Origin: Metabacillus schmidteae
GTDB taxonomy: Bacteria; Bacillota; Bacilli; Bacillales; Bacillaceae
DNA length: 64,000 nt
Assembly (NCBI RefSeq): GCF_903166545.1
Contig: NZ_CAESCH010000001.1
Location: 2,794,001 to 2,858,000 of the forward strand
Direction: 5' to 3'
Part shown: in pieces, positions 43,038 through 51,985 of the stretch
Layout: every line of letters begins with the position of its first letter
How positions within the stretch are numbered: position 1 is the first letter of the stretch
Notes under the pieces: model-generated
Database searches by the model: none
What the model saw: the letters and a program-made list of their open reading frames with translations, nothing else
What the model was told of the DNA's origin: nothing
Program-made: the position numbers and the translations under genes

Positions 43038-43749
43038 TTACCAAGGCATTTCACCTATATTTGGCTCTACAAACATGCCTGACTGTTGCAATGTTATGGA
43101 TTCTATCCAATCAAATATATATCTTGATGCTTCTGAGGCTTCCATATCAGCATCAGCTGATGCTGTGCCTGTTTTTAGTTTTCCAGGATGTTATTGCACT
43201 AACATGGATCCCCTTCTTTCTTAATTCCTGATAAAGGCACACTGTAAGCATGTTTTGTGAGGCTTTTGCAACTCTGTATGAGTATGAAAAATATCTATCT
43301 TTGAATTCGTCAGAAACCATTTTGGTCAATGATCCTAATCGCGATGATACATTAATTATTCTAGGATTTGACGAATTGCTTAAAAAATCTAATGAACCTT
43401 GAACTGTTCTCATGACTCCAAGACAATGTATGTTTATTAAATTCATCATTTCTTCAGAAGTTACCTTTTCAATTTGATATTCCTTCCCAGATATACCAGC
43501 GTTATTAATCACAATATCTATCTCTTTGGTATGCTGATCTAGAGTGGTCTTTATAATTTCCTTACAACTATCTAGACCTATATCAGCAACAATTGGGAAA
43601 CATCTATGCGGGAATTCAGATAAAAGCTTGTGTGAAGATTCTTCACTACGAACCAACGGAAATACATCATAATTCTTCAAATGGAATACTTTTAACAATT
43701 CATAGCCCAACCCTCTATTTGCACCAGTAATCAATACTTTTCCTTTCAT
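43038..43749 (-). pseudogene. Short-chain dehydrogenase gene, frameshifted
   Basis: The N-terminal 195 residues form a classical SDR: TGANRGLG cofactor loop (near residues 7-14), NNAGI (near 83), and the active YxxxK as YRVAKAS (near 157). At about 43184 one extra base (ATAACATCC where ATACATCC fits) shifts the frame. The real C-terminus PGKLKTGTASADADMEASEA to GMFVEPNIGEMPW continues in another frame to 43038. Start at the ATG with AGGGGTG. It would have reduced or oxidised a small alcohol or ketone with NAD(P). Confidence 0.8.
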
Positions 43750-44384
43750 TAATTCACCCCTCAATAGAATAAATACAAAATTGTAAATTATTCCTATTCC
43801 CCTTCTATAAAGAGGGCCATAAATCCTCCCAATAAAGTGTATTACTTCACAGGCATTTCCTAATTTAAAAATATGATCATCATTCTAGATGTTCAACAAT
43901 CTCAATCTGGCCCGATTGCGGAAGATCAGCTTCCTCATATTTCAAATTAATTTCTAGTTTTAGTGCTTTTTAATATAGTTATTGCTAACACTCTCACTGG
44001 TTTATGATCAATGCGTTAATCATCACCCTTGCGTTATCCTCAATATACATCAATGTTACAGAACCCACTTATTTAAAAGAGCTAGTGCTTCTATTGCTTC
44101 ACTCATTCATTTAATTTCTATTATGTTTGCAAAATATGAACTTTTATTAAAGTGTTGGAATTAAAGATTTTATTTTCTACTTACTTAATAGAAAAACATC
44201 ATTGTATTTCCACATAAAACACTTATAAATTTAATGTTTTTATAAAAAGTTGAGTTATCCACAGCATATTTCCAATTTAATTGGATTTTCTTTGCTTTTG
44301 ATATGGGTTTTAATAGAAACATCCTATGATTTATCGATAAATGAAAGGAAGTTTATGACTGATCATATCGTTTTTTATTATTGA
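43750..44384. other. Intergenic region before recombinase operon
   Basis: No gene that I can support. It holds the short repeat at 43903-43927 and a perfect DnaA-box-like TTATCCACA at 44255-44263. If the recombinase operon forms its own mobile element, its left end should lie here or further left. Confidence 0.4.
43903..43927 (-). repeat. Dispersed repeat, short palindromic form
   Basis: CAATCTGGCCCGATTGCGGA AGATC. CAATC and GATTG pair to form a small stem. It corresponds to the outer ends of the long form without the central hairpin. Confidence 0.6.
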
Positions 44385-44442
44385 AATAGAACGTATGCTC
44401 TTATATAATCACATTATAAAATAGAACATATATTCATACATA
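44385..44442 (+). promoter_or_regulatory. Conserved block with two LexA-like motifs
   Basis: AGAACGTATGCTCT (44388-44401) and AGAACATATATTCA (44423-44436) each keep a perfect GAAC left arm of the Bacillus LexA box with one change in the right arm. The block aligns along its length with 38183-38240, including the motif spacing (35 versus 34 bases). It ends about 17 bases before the start codon, a position suited to repression. Confidence 0.55.
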
Positions 44443-44459
44443 CCAAAGGAGGCGAAAAT

Positions 44460-45854
44460 ATGAATCCTAAAGACAGACATTTTTGTTCAAGATTGGTTAA
44501 AAGCATAGATAAGTTCGGAGATCGATATTTTGAGGTCAACCACGTTCAAATCTGCATTCATGACAAAGATAAAGATATTATATACGGCCATCCTCTTTCT
44601 CATTTTATTTACACAAAATATGATGACGATGGTAAAAAACTAAACACAGCGAAAAAAGCTGCAGACATAGTTTGTAGATTCCTTAATTACGTTTATAAAA
44701 AGGCACGTGAAGGTCACGACAATTTTAAAGAGTTGAAAAGTAAAGGTATTACGGGATTGACTCGATTACATGGGGCTGAATTTATTACTAGTAAAACTTA
44801 TGATGGTCTAGAAAAAAAGTCAGTTATGGATTACGAATCCTGCTTAAACCGCTTCTATGATTATTTAAAAGAATTTAACTATATAGAGGAAGAATTTGAA
44901 GTCACCTATGTGATAGATAAAAAAGGAAATACCGTTATTGAAACCTCAATATTTAGTGATCCGAAGTTAAGGAGGAAATTGCCTAATAATGTTACCGTAA
45001 CTTTAAAAAACAAGGATAAGGATGGGGATGAAGATAAAGATAAAGGTTTAGAACAAAAACGTAAAGACTTCGGCGATGATCGGTATTATCTTACACAGCA
45101 TTTCATACAAATTGCCAGAGCACTTAATACAAACATTGCACTTGGTCTTTGCTTACAATTTTATGGAGGACTAAGGTTAGGCGAAGTGATAAATGTTACA
45201 CGTAAAGACTTGGATGTCGCACTTAGGAAATCAATGGAAGTACAAGTTAAAGATAACAGGAAACTACTTTTTTCTAGGCTTAAAGATATTACAAAATTGA
45301 ATCCTAAACGACTGTCATATCTTAAAAACAATAAAATGGCTAAACAAACCATACTCGATAATGATCTTGTATGGGAAGTCTATGAGGAACATATCAAATG
45401 GCTTGATAAAAACCTACATAAAATGAGCAATCCACAAGCATTATTTATTGATGATAATGGAAATCCTATGTCTGGTAAGGTCTATGAAAAGCGATTCAAT
45501 CGTGTGAAAAAGTTTTTCCTGGATTCTATTAAAGATCACCCTATTCAAGAAGATCTAGAAAAAGGTTATTGGAATTCCCATATCTGTAGAGGTGTGTTTA
45601 CACACTTTTTAATAGGTATGAACTTAACAATTACTCAAATTGCAATCGCCCGTGGAGATAAAAGCATTGATTCAGTATTTGAATATATTGATGATAAGTT
45701 TTCACAAGATGCGATCAAACAGGCCTTGAAAGAATTAAAAAAGGTTGATGAAAAGGAGTTTGGCTTGATTAGCGACGACATTAAGAATGACAAGTGGCGA
45801 CCTCAATATGATATAACTCACCGAAATGGCTCAATCTACTATCGGAAGTCATAA
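44460..45854 (+). CDS. Tyrosine recombinase (first of the operon)
   Basis: 464 residues. The catalytic domain (about 205-420) has Arg239 in GGLRLGEVINV, H374-x-x-R377 in HICRGVFTHFL, Gly-Asp at 399-400 (where Gly-His is usual) and the nucleophile Tyr409 in VFEYID, with standard spacing. The N-terminal part is a core-binding domain, with a charged linker at 183-203. The ATG has a perfect AAAGGAGG. It is the first gene of a four-gene operon; order and sizes recall tnpA of Tn554-type elements. It cuts and rejoins DNA at element ends. Confidence 0.85.
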   Translation: MNPKDRHFCSRLVKSIDKFGDRYFEVNHVQICIHDKDKDIIYGHPLSHFIYTKYDDDGKKLNTAKKAADIVCRFLNYVYKKAREGHDNFKELKSKGITGLTRLHGAEFITSKTYDGLEKKSVMDYESCLNRFYDYLKEFNYIEEEFEVTYVIDKKGNTVIETSIFSDPKLRRKLPNNVTVTLKNKDKDGDEDKDKGLEQKRKDFGDDRYYLTQHFIQIARALNTNIALGLCLQFYGGLRLGEVINVTRKDLDVALRKSMEVQVKDNRKLLFSRLKDITKLNPKRLSYLKNNKMAKQTILDNDLVWEVYEEHIKWLDKNLHKMSNPQALFIDDNGNPMSGKVYEKRFNRVKKFFLDSIKDHPIQEDLEKGYWNSHICRGVFTHFLIGMNLTITQIAIARGDKSIDSVFEYIDDKFSQDAIKQALKELKKVDEKEFGLISDDIKNDKWRPQYDITHRNGSIYYRKS

Positions 45855-45876
45855 TTAATGATTGGAGGATACACTA

Positions 45877-48800
45877 ATGGGTCCAATAGAAGAACAAAAT
45901 GATTTAAAATCAGCAGACCCCAATATATGGATCACTATAAAAGAAGCTTCAAATTTATATAATCATTTATCACCCTCTTTATTGTTTCATCTTATTGATT
46001 CTAATAGCATTACTTATTTAGAGTATTGCGATGAATTCTTTATCTTAAAAAATGACTTAAATCAATTATCTAAAACATATAAATTCAAAAAAACATTGAC
46101 AGATGAATACATTACACGAGAGCAGCTATATAGTTTGCTATTGAGTAAAGGTGACGAGTTGCCTATATTCCCAAAATTGTTTACTGATTTAATTGAAAAA
46201 ATTTGCAAAGTATTTAAAATTCGCAGATTGTATTTTAAGGATTCTTGTACTCTAGATGACACCTTTTTCTATAACAAAAAAGATGTCCTGAATTTTCGCT
46301 CAAGTGTATTTTCATTTAATGAAGTACTAACTGTAACTTCATTAAATAGATTTAGTTTAGGTAGAATTGTAGAGAAAAACGATTTATTAAAGAAATCTTC
46401 TATAAATTATCAATATATCGATAAAAAAGCTGTACTTGAAGTCTTTCGATTTTTTTATGATTCAGGGGATTGGATTAATAGAAATGAGGCTGAACGAAAG
46501 TACAAAATAACTATTTCTGGACTTAATGAGTTAATTAATAAAGGGTTCATAAAATTAAATAAAGATCACAATGGCTTTCCTATTCTGTATGTAAAAGATA
46601 TAGAAAAAATAGCATTTTTTATAAAAAATATTAAAGAAAATTATTTATCTTTCAACGAAGCATATTGTTATCTTCTGAATAAAGACCAATCTCGTGTATC
46701 AATGAAAGAATTTATAAGTTTTTGTAACGAAAATAATGTCAGAACGATCTATAACCCATATCCATTATATTTGGTTACAAAACAGTTTTTTCTGAAACAA
46801 GACATTTTCTATTTAAAGGAAACCTTTTATTCTTATAAAGATGTTTGTAAAATAAATAGCATTTCCAAGGATGAGTTACACCTTATCCTTGACTATAATC
46901 CGCATATAAAAAACACAGTGAAACTTAATGAATTAATACCAGCATCTTTTATTAAAACAAATAACACATACTTTTCCAAAAAGTATCTTAGAAGTACATT
47001 TATTTCTTTCGACGAGGTCATTAAAAAGTTGTTTCCCAAGATAATGGTGCCTAAAATAGAAAAGTTAAAAATCAAAATGATGATGGATACTTTGATTCTT
47101 AAAGGTCAATATATATCAAAGTGGGATGCCCTTGAATTTATTAGCTCCTATACAAGAATGCTTAATCAAATTCAAACCCCATCAGAAATTAGAGATAAAT
47201 ACAAATTAGGAAGAGATACTTTTCAAAAAATCAAAAATGAAGAAAACCTTAAAACATACCACCTTTTTCCTAAGGGTAATGTTTTTGAATATGAATCCTA
47301 TAAATTATTAATAAATAAAATTAATACAATTAAGAGGGATTATTGTGATTCTAAAACAGCATTAACGATATTTAATCTTACAAGAAATCAATTACAAAAA
47401 CTGAAACCTGTAGTATTCTCTACGACTCTAATGAAGGTATTATTTAAAGGTTGCAAATATATATATGCAATTCAAGACGTATATGAACTAATAAAAAAAG
47501 AAGAAAAACGGACAAGACTAATGTCTTTAGATCTTTCTAGTGGATTCGAAGCATTTAAAGAAATACTAAAAATCGAAAAAATTTATTTTGATATTAACAC
47601 ATTAGAAACAGAGCAATACTGGTATGGATTTGTAGAAAATAAACTACATAATTCAGAAGCTAGCAAAAATTCCTTTGCTGATTTAGTCAGGATTTATGCT
47701 CGGTGTACTAAGTTGCTTGTAAATACCATTAAAGACAATGAACTAAAAGATATTACAACAAACACATTGAACACACATATGTTCAATTACGATATAGCAA
47801 AAGGAACCAGATTAAAATTAATTGCATTCATTAACGTTTACCATAAATTATTAAGAATTAAAAACCAAAAAACTAAGTTTAAAGTTGATAAACTATTGGA
47901 CCCAAACAAGCAGACAATTATACATAAAGAAAAAGAACTCTATAGCTATGAGGAGTTTAATTCAATCTATGACTATGCTAACAATCTGGAACATCATAAA
48001 AATAAAGCAATTGATGATGCGTTACATATCTTATCTAATGAGAAAACAGAAAATGCAAAATTTACCCACTATGCTTCATCATGGATGTATATCTTGGCCC
48101 ATTTGAACAATGCATGGAGGCATAATGATATTATCCATCTAATACCTCGCGTAGATTTATCTATTTTAGGTATAGAAACTATTGAAGAATTTAGAGATCT
48201 TAACTTAACTGAAGAACTTACTCAACGTATTTTACTTCCTTTGAAGCTAAAGAAATATCAAATGTCTAAAAACAAAATGTTTAACCATTTTCATTGTTCG
48301 GATCAGTTAGCCGCTTCATTGGCAACAGCTGCTATCATATGCACATTTATAGCAAATAAACTTTATCCAGAAGTTATAAGTGATAAAGGACAAGTTTCAA
48401 CAAACCTAATTACTTTTGGTAATAATAGAAATCTATTTATGAAAGAAATAAGCGATTCTTTTTTTGGGGATTTAATCATTAAGTTTGAGAATAGAAAAAT
48501 GAATCGCACCCTTCTTGTCATTATGTATTTGGTATTAGTTAAAAAAGGAAAAGGTTCTCAAGCTCTTGAGGTTGCTAAAAGACTACGCGGTCACTTTGAT
48601 TTTGAAACTACTAACATCTATCTAGTCATTCCTGATAAAGAACTTGACTTTTTAGTAGATAACATTTTTAAAAGAGGCAGTTTTGGATATATTCCCAACC
48701 TGCTAGCTAATGTTCTCTTCGAAACTGATGAAAGCAACCGTGCTAAACGAACGGAAGAAATTATAGCTATTAAAAAAGGCTTTGGCGGACTAAAAGGAGT

Positions 48801-49371
48801 TGAGGCAACGAGTGGTTTTTTACTTTCTGTTCTTTCTGAAAAGAGAACTGTAGCAGATATGATCCTTAAAATGGGACGCAAAGAAGCTTCTGATCTCCTT
48901 TTTTCTTTAAATGCAAATTTAATGCCAAGTAAGGAAGAAAACATACAATGTATTTTCTCAAGTGAAAGTTGTAAAAAACCTGAAAGGGAAAATTGCCAAG
49001 GTTGTCCCTTTTCTATTCCTAACTACTATGCGATTTTACAAATTATTAAAAGTATTAAACATACTATGAAAGGTATTGTAGATTCTTTTGAACAATCAGA
49101 GATGTTCCCTGCTGAACGAACAAAACTAGCAAATCAATTTGCTATGTATATGGATGCACTGATGGATGCTTATAGCGAATTTGGTTCTATAATATTTGAT
49201 TTCTTTAATAAAAATGTTGATGACACCCCTTTTGGTTTAGCCGAACTAAACAATATTTATGAAGACGTCATGAAATTTGCTGTAAATGGCAAATCAGTTG
49301 AGAGCTACTTAACTTATTCCTCAAAATACAGAATTGAAAAAGGAGTTGAAATGATTGAGTGCAATAACTGA
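45877..49371 (+). CDS. Giant tyrosine recombinase-like protein with HTH array
   Basis: 1164 residues, about two to three times the usual recombinase length. The C-terminal half keeps Arg in NNAWRHNDIIHL (near 747), Arg in KMNRTLLVIM (near 875) and GHFDFETTNIYL (near 905-915, Tyr nucleophile), then a Cys cluster CIFSSESCKKPERENCQGCP (near 1025-1045). The N-terminal ~560 residues contain at least three segments like MerR/excisionase helix-turn-helix units: WITIKEASNLYNHLSPSLLF, WINRNEAERKYKITISGLNE and TPSEIRDKYKLGRDTFQKIK. These are followed by similar I-x-x-IKENYLS/DYCDS linkers. Start at the ATG with GGAGG. The next gene overlaps its end by 17 bases. Paralogue at 38319. Confidence 0.78.
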   Translation: MGPIEEQNDLKSADPNIWITIKEASNLYNHLSPSLLFHLIDSNSITYLEYCDEFFILKNDLNQLSKTYKFKKTLTDEYITREQLYSLLLSKGDELPIFPKLFTDLIEKICKVFKIRRLYFKDSCTLDDTFFYNKKDVLNFRSSVFSFNEVLTVTSLNRFSLGRIVEKNDLLKKSSINYQYIDKKAVLEVFRFFYDSGDWINRNEAERKYKITISGLNELINKGFIKLNKDHNGFPILYVKDIEKIAFFIKNIKENYLSFNEAYCYLLNKDQSRVSMKEFISFCNENNVRTIYNPYPLYLVTKQFFLKQDIFYLKETFYSYKDVCKINSISKDELHLILDYNPHIKNTVKLNELIPASFIKTNNTYFSKKYLRSTFISFDEVIKKLFPKIMVPKIEKLKIKMMMDTLILKGQYISKWDALEFISSYTRMLNQIQTPSEIRDKYKLGRDTFQKIKNEENLKTYHLFPKGNVFEYESYKLLINKINTIKRDYCDSKTALTIFNLTRNQLQKLKPVVFSTTLMKVLFKGCKYIYAIQDVYELIKKEEKRTRLMSLDLSSGFEAFKEILKIEKIYFDINTLETEQYWYGFVENKLHNSEASKNSFADLVRIYARCTKLLVNTIKDNELKDITTNTLNTHMFNYDIAKGTRLKLIAFINVYHKLLRIKNQKTKFKVDKLLDPNKQTIIHKEKELYSYEEFNSIYDYANNLEHHKNKAIDDALHILSNEKTENAKFTHYASSWMYILAHLNNAWRHNDIIHLIPRVDLSILGIETIEEFRDLNLTEELTQRILLPLKLKKYQMSKNKMFNHFHCSDQLAASLATAAIICTFIANKLYPEVISDKGQVSTNLITFGNNRNLFMKEISDSFFGDLIIKFENRKMNRTLLVIMYLVLVKKGKGSQALEVAKRLRGHFDFETTNIYLVIPDKELDFLVDNIFKRGSFGYIPNLLANVLFETDESNRAKRTEEIIAIKKGFGGLKGVEATSGFLLSVLSEKRTVADMILKMGRKEASDLLFSLNANLMPSKEENIQCIFSSESCKKPERENCQGCPFSIPNYYAILQIIKSIKHTMKGIVDSFEQSEMFPAERTKLANQFAMYMDALMDAYSEFGSIIFDFFNKNVDDTPFGLAELNNIYEDVMKFAVNGKSVESYLTYSSKYRIEKGVEMIECNN

Positions 49372-51037
49372 TGAAGAATTATCACCAACATCTGGTGAAA
49401 TGTATGTCTCCACCCTAAGCCATGTACAATCTAAAAAGTACTTTAATCAATTAGTGCGAGATGGCTATGTTATTGAAGGTACATTTGATGGCGAGCTATG
49501 GACAATGAAACATGAAAAATTAAAGGGTAATACACTTTCCTTTGATTTTACTGTTTTTCGTAAGTATCACAAAGAAGAATTCGTATTAATCATTAAAAGT
49601 TGGATCTTAAATTTAAGGGAAACTGGTGAATACACTATCCCTTATATTAAGTCACTGTTCCATACTATAAGCACTTCCTATAGTAAAACAGATGGTTTTT
49701 CAGTTAAAATGGTTAGTTCTTTTTGTAAGGAATTAAAAAATAGTGACGATTCAGATGCTACTAAGGCTTCTAGAATTAACGCACTGTTAAATTTCTTTTC
49801 TTATTCCGATCTACAATCTGGTGAGACTTATACACCTAAATTGATTGAATTACGCAACAAGCTAAAAGTTGGGTTCCAGATAAGGATGTTACCAAAATCA
49901 AAAAACGTTTTGCTTTTTGAAGATTATCTTAACAAGTTTTTTGAAGATATTAACCAGAAAATCAATGAAGCTGGTTTAACAGATGAACTATTAAAGTTAA
50001 AAATTCTATTTTTTCCAATATTGATTTGGTGGAAATTAACGACGAAAATACCTATTAGACCTTCTGAATTTTGCGACATTGTTAGAGAATGTTTACCCGA
50101 TCCTGTAGAAGAAGATGGAGAAATTAAATACCATATTAACCTTCCTCGCGAAAAGCTAAACAATAGCAGGATTCAAATCTTAGACAAAATATTGATTGAT
50201 AAGGAACTGCGAGACCTAATTAATGAGTATATTGAGATGACAAATGAATATGGAAATACAGAAACTCTTATATCCTATCGCTCTTTAATATTTGCAGATA
50301 ATAACAATCGAGATGAAAAGAAAGACCCTGATTATTTTTCTAACCATATATTAGGTAGACTTATTAAAAAGTTTTATAATGAGGTTTTATTGAAGATTTA
50401 TCAAATTGATTTTCCAAAAGATCAAAAGATAACTCCCTATCATTCTAGACATATTGCATTTGTTAATTTAATGTTGCAAGGTATCTCCCCTATTGAGATA
50501 GCAAGATTAGGTGGACATCAAACAGTTCAAGCACAATACCATTATTCCTACCATCATGAGTATTGGGTTGATTCACAAGTTCATCAACTTATGAAAAAGT
50601 ATAAGTATCTAAAAAACAATAATAAAGAATTCGAAGGATTCATATCGATGGTAATTAAAGATAAAGCGTATCCTAAGAAGCCCTATAAAGTTAAATTAAA
50701 GTTAAGAGAAATTGGCTTTTGCACTGATGAATTACAACGATGTCAATCCTCCGAATGTATGCTATGTGATCATTGGGGTTGTTCACCTGAAGAGTTCTTA
50801 GAAAAACAGGAGTTAATAAAAAGGAAGTTAGGTAAAAGAAGAAAGAATATCGATGAATTGATAGATATGATTCAAAAACTACAACGAACTGTTCTTTCTG
50901 ATGAATTATATCGAAATAGCGTGGATTCCTTTAGTGAAATTAACACTAAAATTAATGAACTGAATTCTCAAGTTGATCAGTTTGCAAAGATTGGCTCATA
51001 TTTTAATGATGAGATGTTTGAAGAAAGTGAAGAGTAA
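49355..51037 (+). CDS. Tyrosine recombinase (third of the operon)
   Basis: 560 residues. Catalytic features: Arg in KIPIRPSEFCDI (near 235), YHSRHIAFVNLML (near 362-374; Arg present, His placed one residue off the usual H-x-x-R) and LGGHQTVQAQYHYSYH (near 385-400; Tyr nine residues after His). A Cys-rich segment CQSSECMLCDHWGC follows (near 463-476), as in Tn554 TnpB-like proteins, and the C-terminus is a coiled coil. It starts at TTG inside the preceding gene with AAGGAG upstream, so it is translationally coupled. Confidence 0.83.
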   Translation: MSAITDEELSPTSGEMYVSTLSHVQSKKYFNQLVRDGYVIEGTFDGELWTMKHEKLKGNTLSFDFTVFRKYHKEEFVLIIKSWILNLRETGEYTIPYIKSLFHTISTSYSKTDGFSVKMVSSFCKELKNSDDSDATKASRINALLNFFSYSDLQSGETYTPKLIELRNKLKVGFQIRMLPKSKNVLLFEDYLNKFFEDINQKINEAGLTDELLKLKILFFPILIWWKLTTKIPIRPSEFCDIVRECLPDPVEEDGEIKYHINLPREKLNNSRIQILDKILIDKELRDLINEYIEMTNEYGNTETLISYRSLIFADNNNRDEKKDPDYFSNHILGRLIKKFYNEVLLKIYQIDFPKDQKITPYHSRHIAFVNLMLQGISPIEIARLGGHQTVQAQYHYSYHHEYWVDSQVHQLMKKYKYLKNNNKEFEGFISMVIKDKAYPKKPYKVKLKLREIGFCTDELQRCQSSECMLCDHWGCSPEEFLEKQELIKRKLGKRRKNIDELIDMIQKLQRTVLSDELYRNSVDSFSEINTKINELNSQVDQFAKIGSYFNDEMFEESEE

Positions 51038-51090
51038 AAAAGAATTTATTGACAATCTAATTGTAATTACGTAGATAGTTGGTGTTTCCT

Positions 51091-51771
51091 ATGACGAGTA
51101 AGAAAAAAGCTGGCCGCAACCATAAACTAACTCCTGAAGAAGTTGATAGCATAATCTCTTGTTATAAAGAAGAAAAGAATATAGTCGGTAATGTGACTTA
51201 CCAAGGTGTTTATAAATATGCACAGGAAAAATTTAAAAGAGAGAATCGATTAGAAGATTTACCAAAAGTTGATTTTTGGAGGAAAAAAGAACGTCTTGGT
51301 TATGAACGAATTGCTCTTGCAAATAAAATAAATATTGAAACCTTTATAACACCAGATGGAAAAAAGAAGCGTACATATAATTTAGCAGATTCGATTCATA
51401 AAAATTTTAATGATAAGAATGCCCTACTTAAAGCCTTATTACCTATTCAACAAGAACTTGATGAGTTGGAAAAACGTGAACAAAAATTGTTAGAAAAGAA
51501 TAAAAAACTTACTGAAGATAAAAAAAATCTAAAATCCAACAATCAAGATTTACAAGATGCGATCTATTCATTATCACGGTACATTTTTAATGAAACTGGT
51601 AGTGAAACAAAAGAACTAACCAAAATTGCTTTAGAAAAGTTATGGGATAACCCACTCGCTTTTTTAAACCATTATGAAAAAAAATTGATAGAGAAAGAAA
51701 ATATTGAGAAAAAACAAAAAGTTGTAGATTTAAAAAAGGAACAGATTCGAAAATTAACTGACCGTTTTTAA
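51091..51771 (+). CDS. TnpC-like coiled-coil protein
   Basis: 226 residues. The N-terminal half (KAGRNHKLTPEEVDSIISCY, then YQGVYKYAQEKFKRENR) looks like a helix-turn-helix domain. The middle is a long coiled coil (about 110-165, LDELEKREQKLLEKNKKLTE), and the end is charged. Position after two or three tyrosine recombinases and the helix-turn-helix plus coil layout match the TnpC-type accessory protein of Tn554-family elements, which influences orientation and efficiency of insertion. The ATG has only a weak ribosome binding site. Confidence 0.7.
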   Translation: MTSKKKAGRNHKLTPEEVDSIISCYKEEKNIVGNVTYQGVYKYAQEKFKRENRLEDLPKVDFWRKKERLGYERIALANKINIETFITPDGKKKRTYNLADSIHKNFNDKNALLKALLPIQQELDELEKREQKLLEKNKKLTEDKKNLKSNNQDLQDAIYSLSRYIFNETGSETKELTKIALEKLWDNPLAFLNHYEKKLIEKENIEKKQKVVDLKKEQIRKLTDRF

Positions 51772-51785
51772 ATATAATGAAGTGA

Positions 51786-51826
51786 TGAAATCGAGAAGTA
51801 AATCTTTTCGATTTTTTTTATTGTTA
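51786..51826 (+). terminator. Terminator of recombinase operon
   Basis: AAATCGAGAAG and CTTTTCGATTT form a stem followed by eight T, 15 bases after the last gene. Confidence 0.85.
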
Positions 51827-51894
51827 CAGAAATAATAAGGGGTTCTTTAAAATGTAAGGAATCTAAATGGCTTCTAATAAAAAATATAGTTTTT

Positions 51895-51985
51895 TACACG
51901 TGGGCAAAATACGGTATATCCCTTGATGTCATTGAGATTTGCAATTATGCCCAATGCCTAATCGTGCCTATCTTAATAAATTTGT
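51895..51985. other. Probable right end of the integrated element
   Basis: Chemotaxis-receptor coding sequence (minus strand) is intact down to the codons for ISNQTNLL and then stops matching at about 51978-51983. The unmatched sequence beyond it belongs to the recombinase side. Just inside lie imperfect inverted segments GTGGGCAAAAT (near 51900) and ATTATGCCCA (near 51946), the kind of paired arms tyrosine recombinases bind. The exact crossover base cannot be fixed from one end. Confidence 0.6.

Noticed and set aside
43982..44164. Small plus-strand gene before the recombinase operon
   Set aside because: No ribosome binding site and no protein-like pattern.
48618..48944. Antisense genes inside the giant recombinases (also 39491-39700, 46062-46262, 47885-48106)
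   Set aside because: No ribosome binding sites, low-complexity composition, and the opposite frame is a strongly conserved protein.
38319..51037. Classical integron integrase (IntI)
   Set aside because: The recombinases are not IntI-like in size or domain layout, and no attI-type site was identified. Only a functional analogy is proposed.
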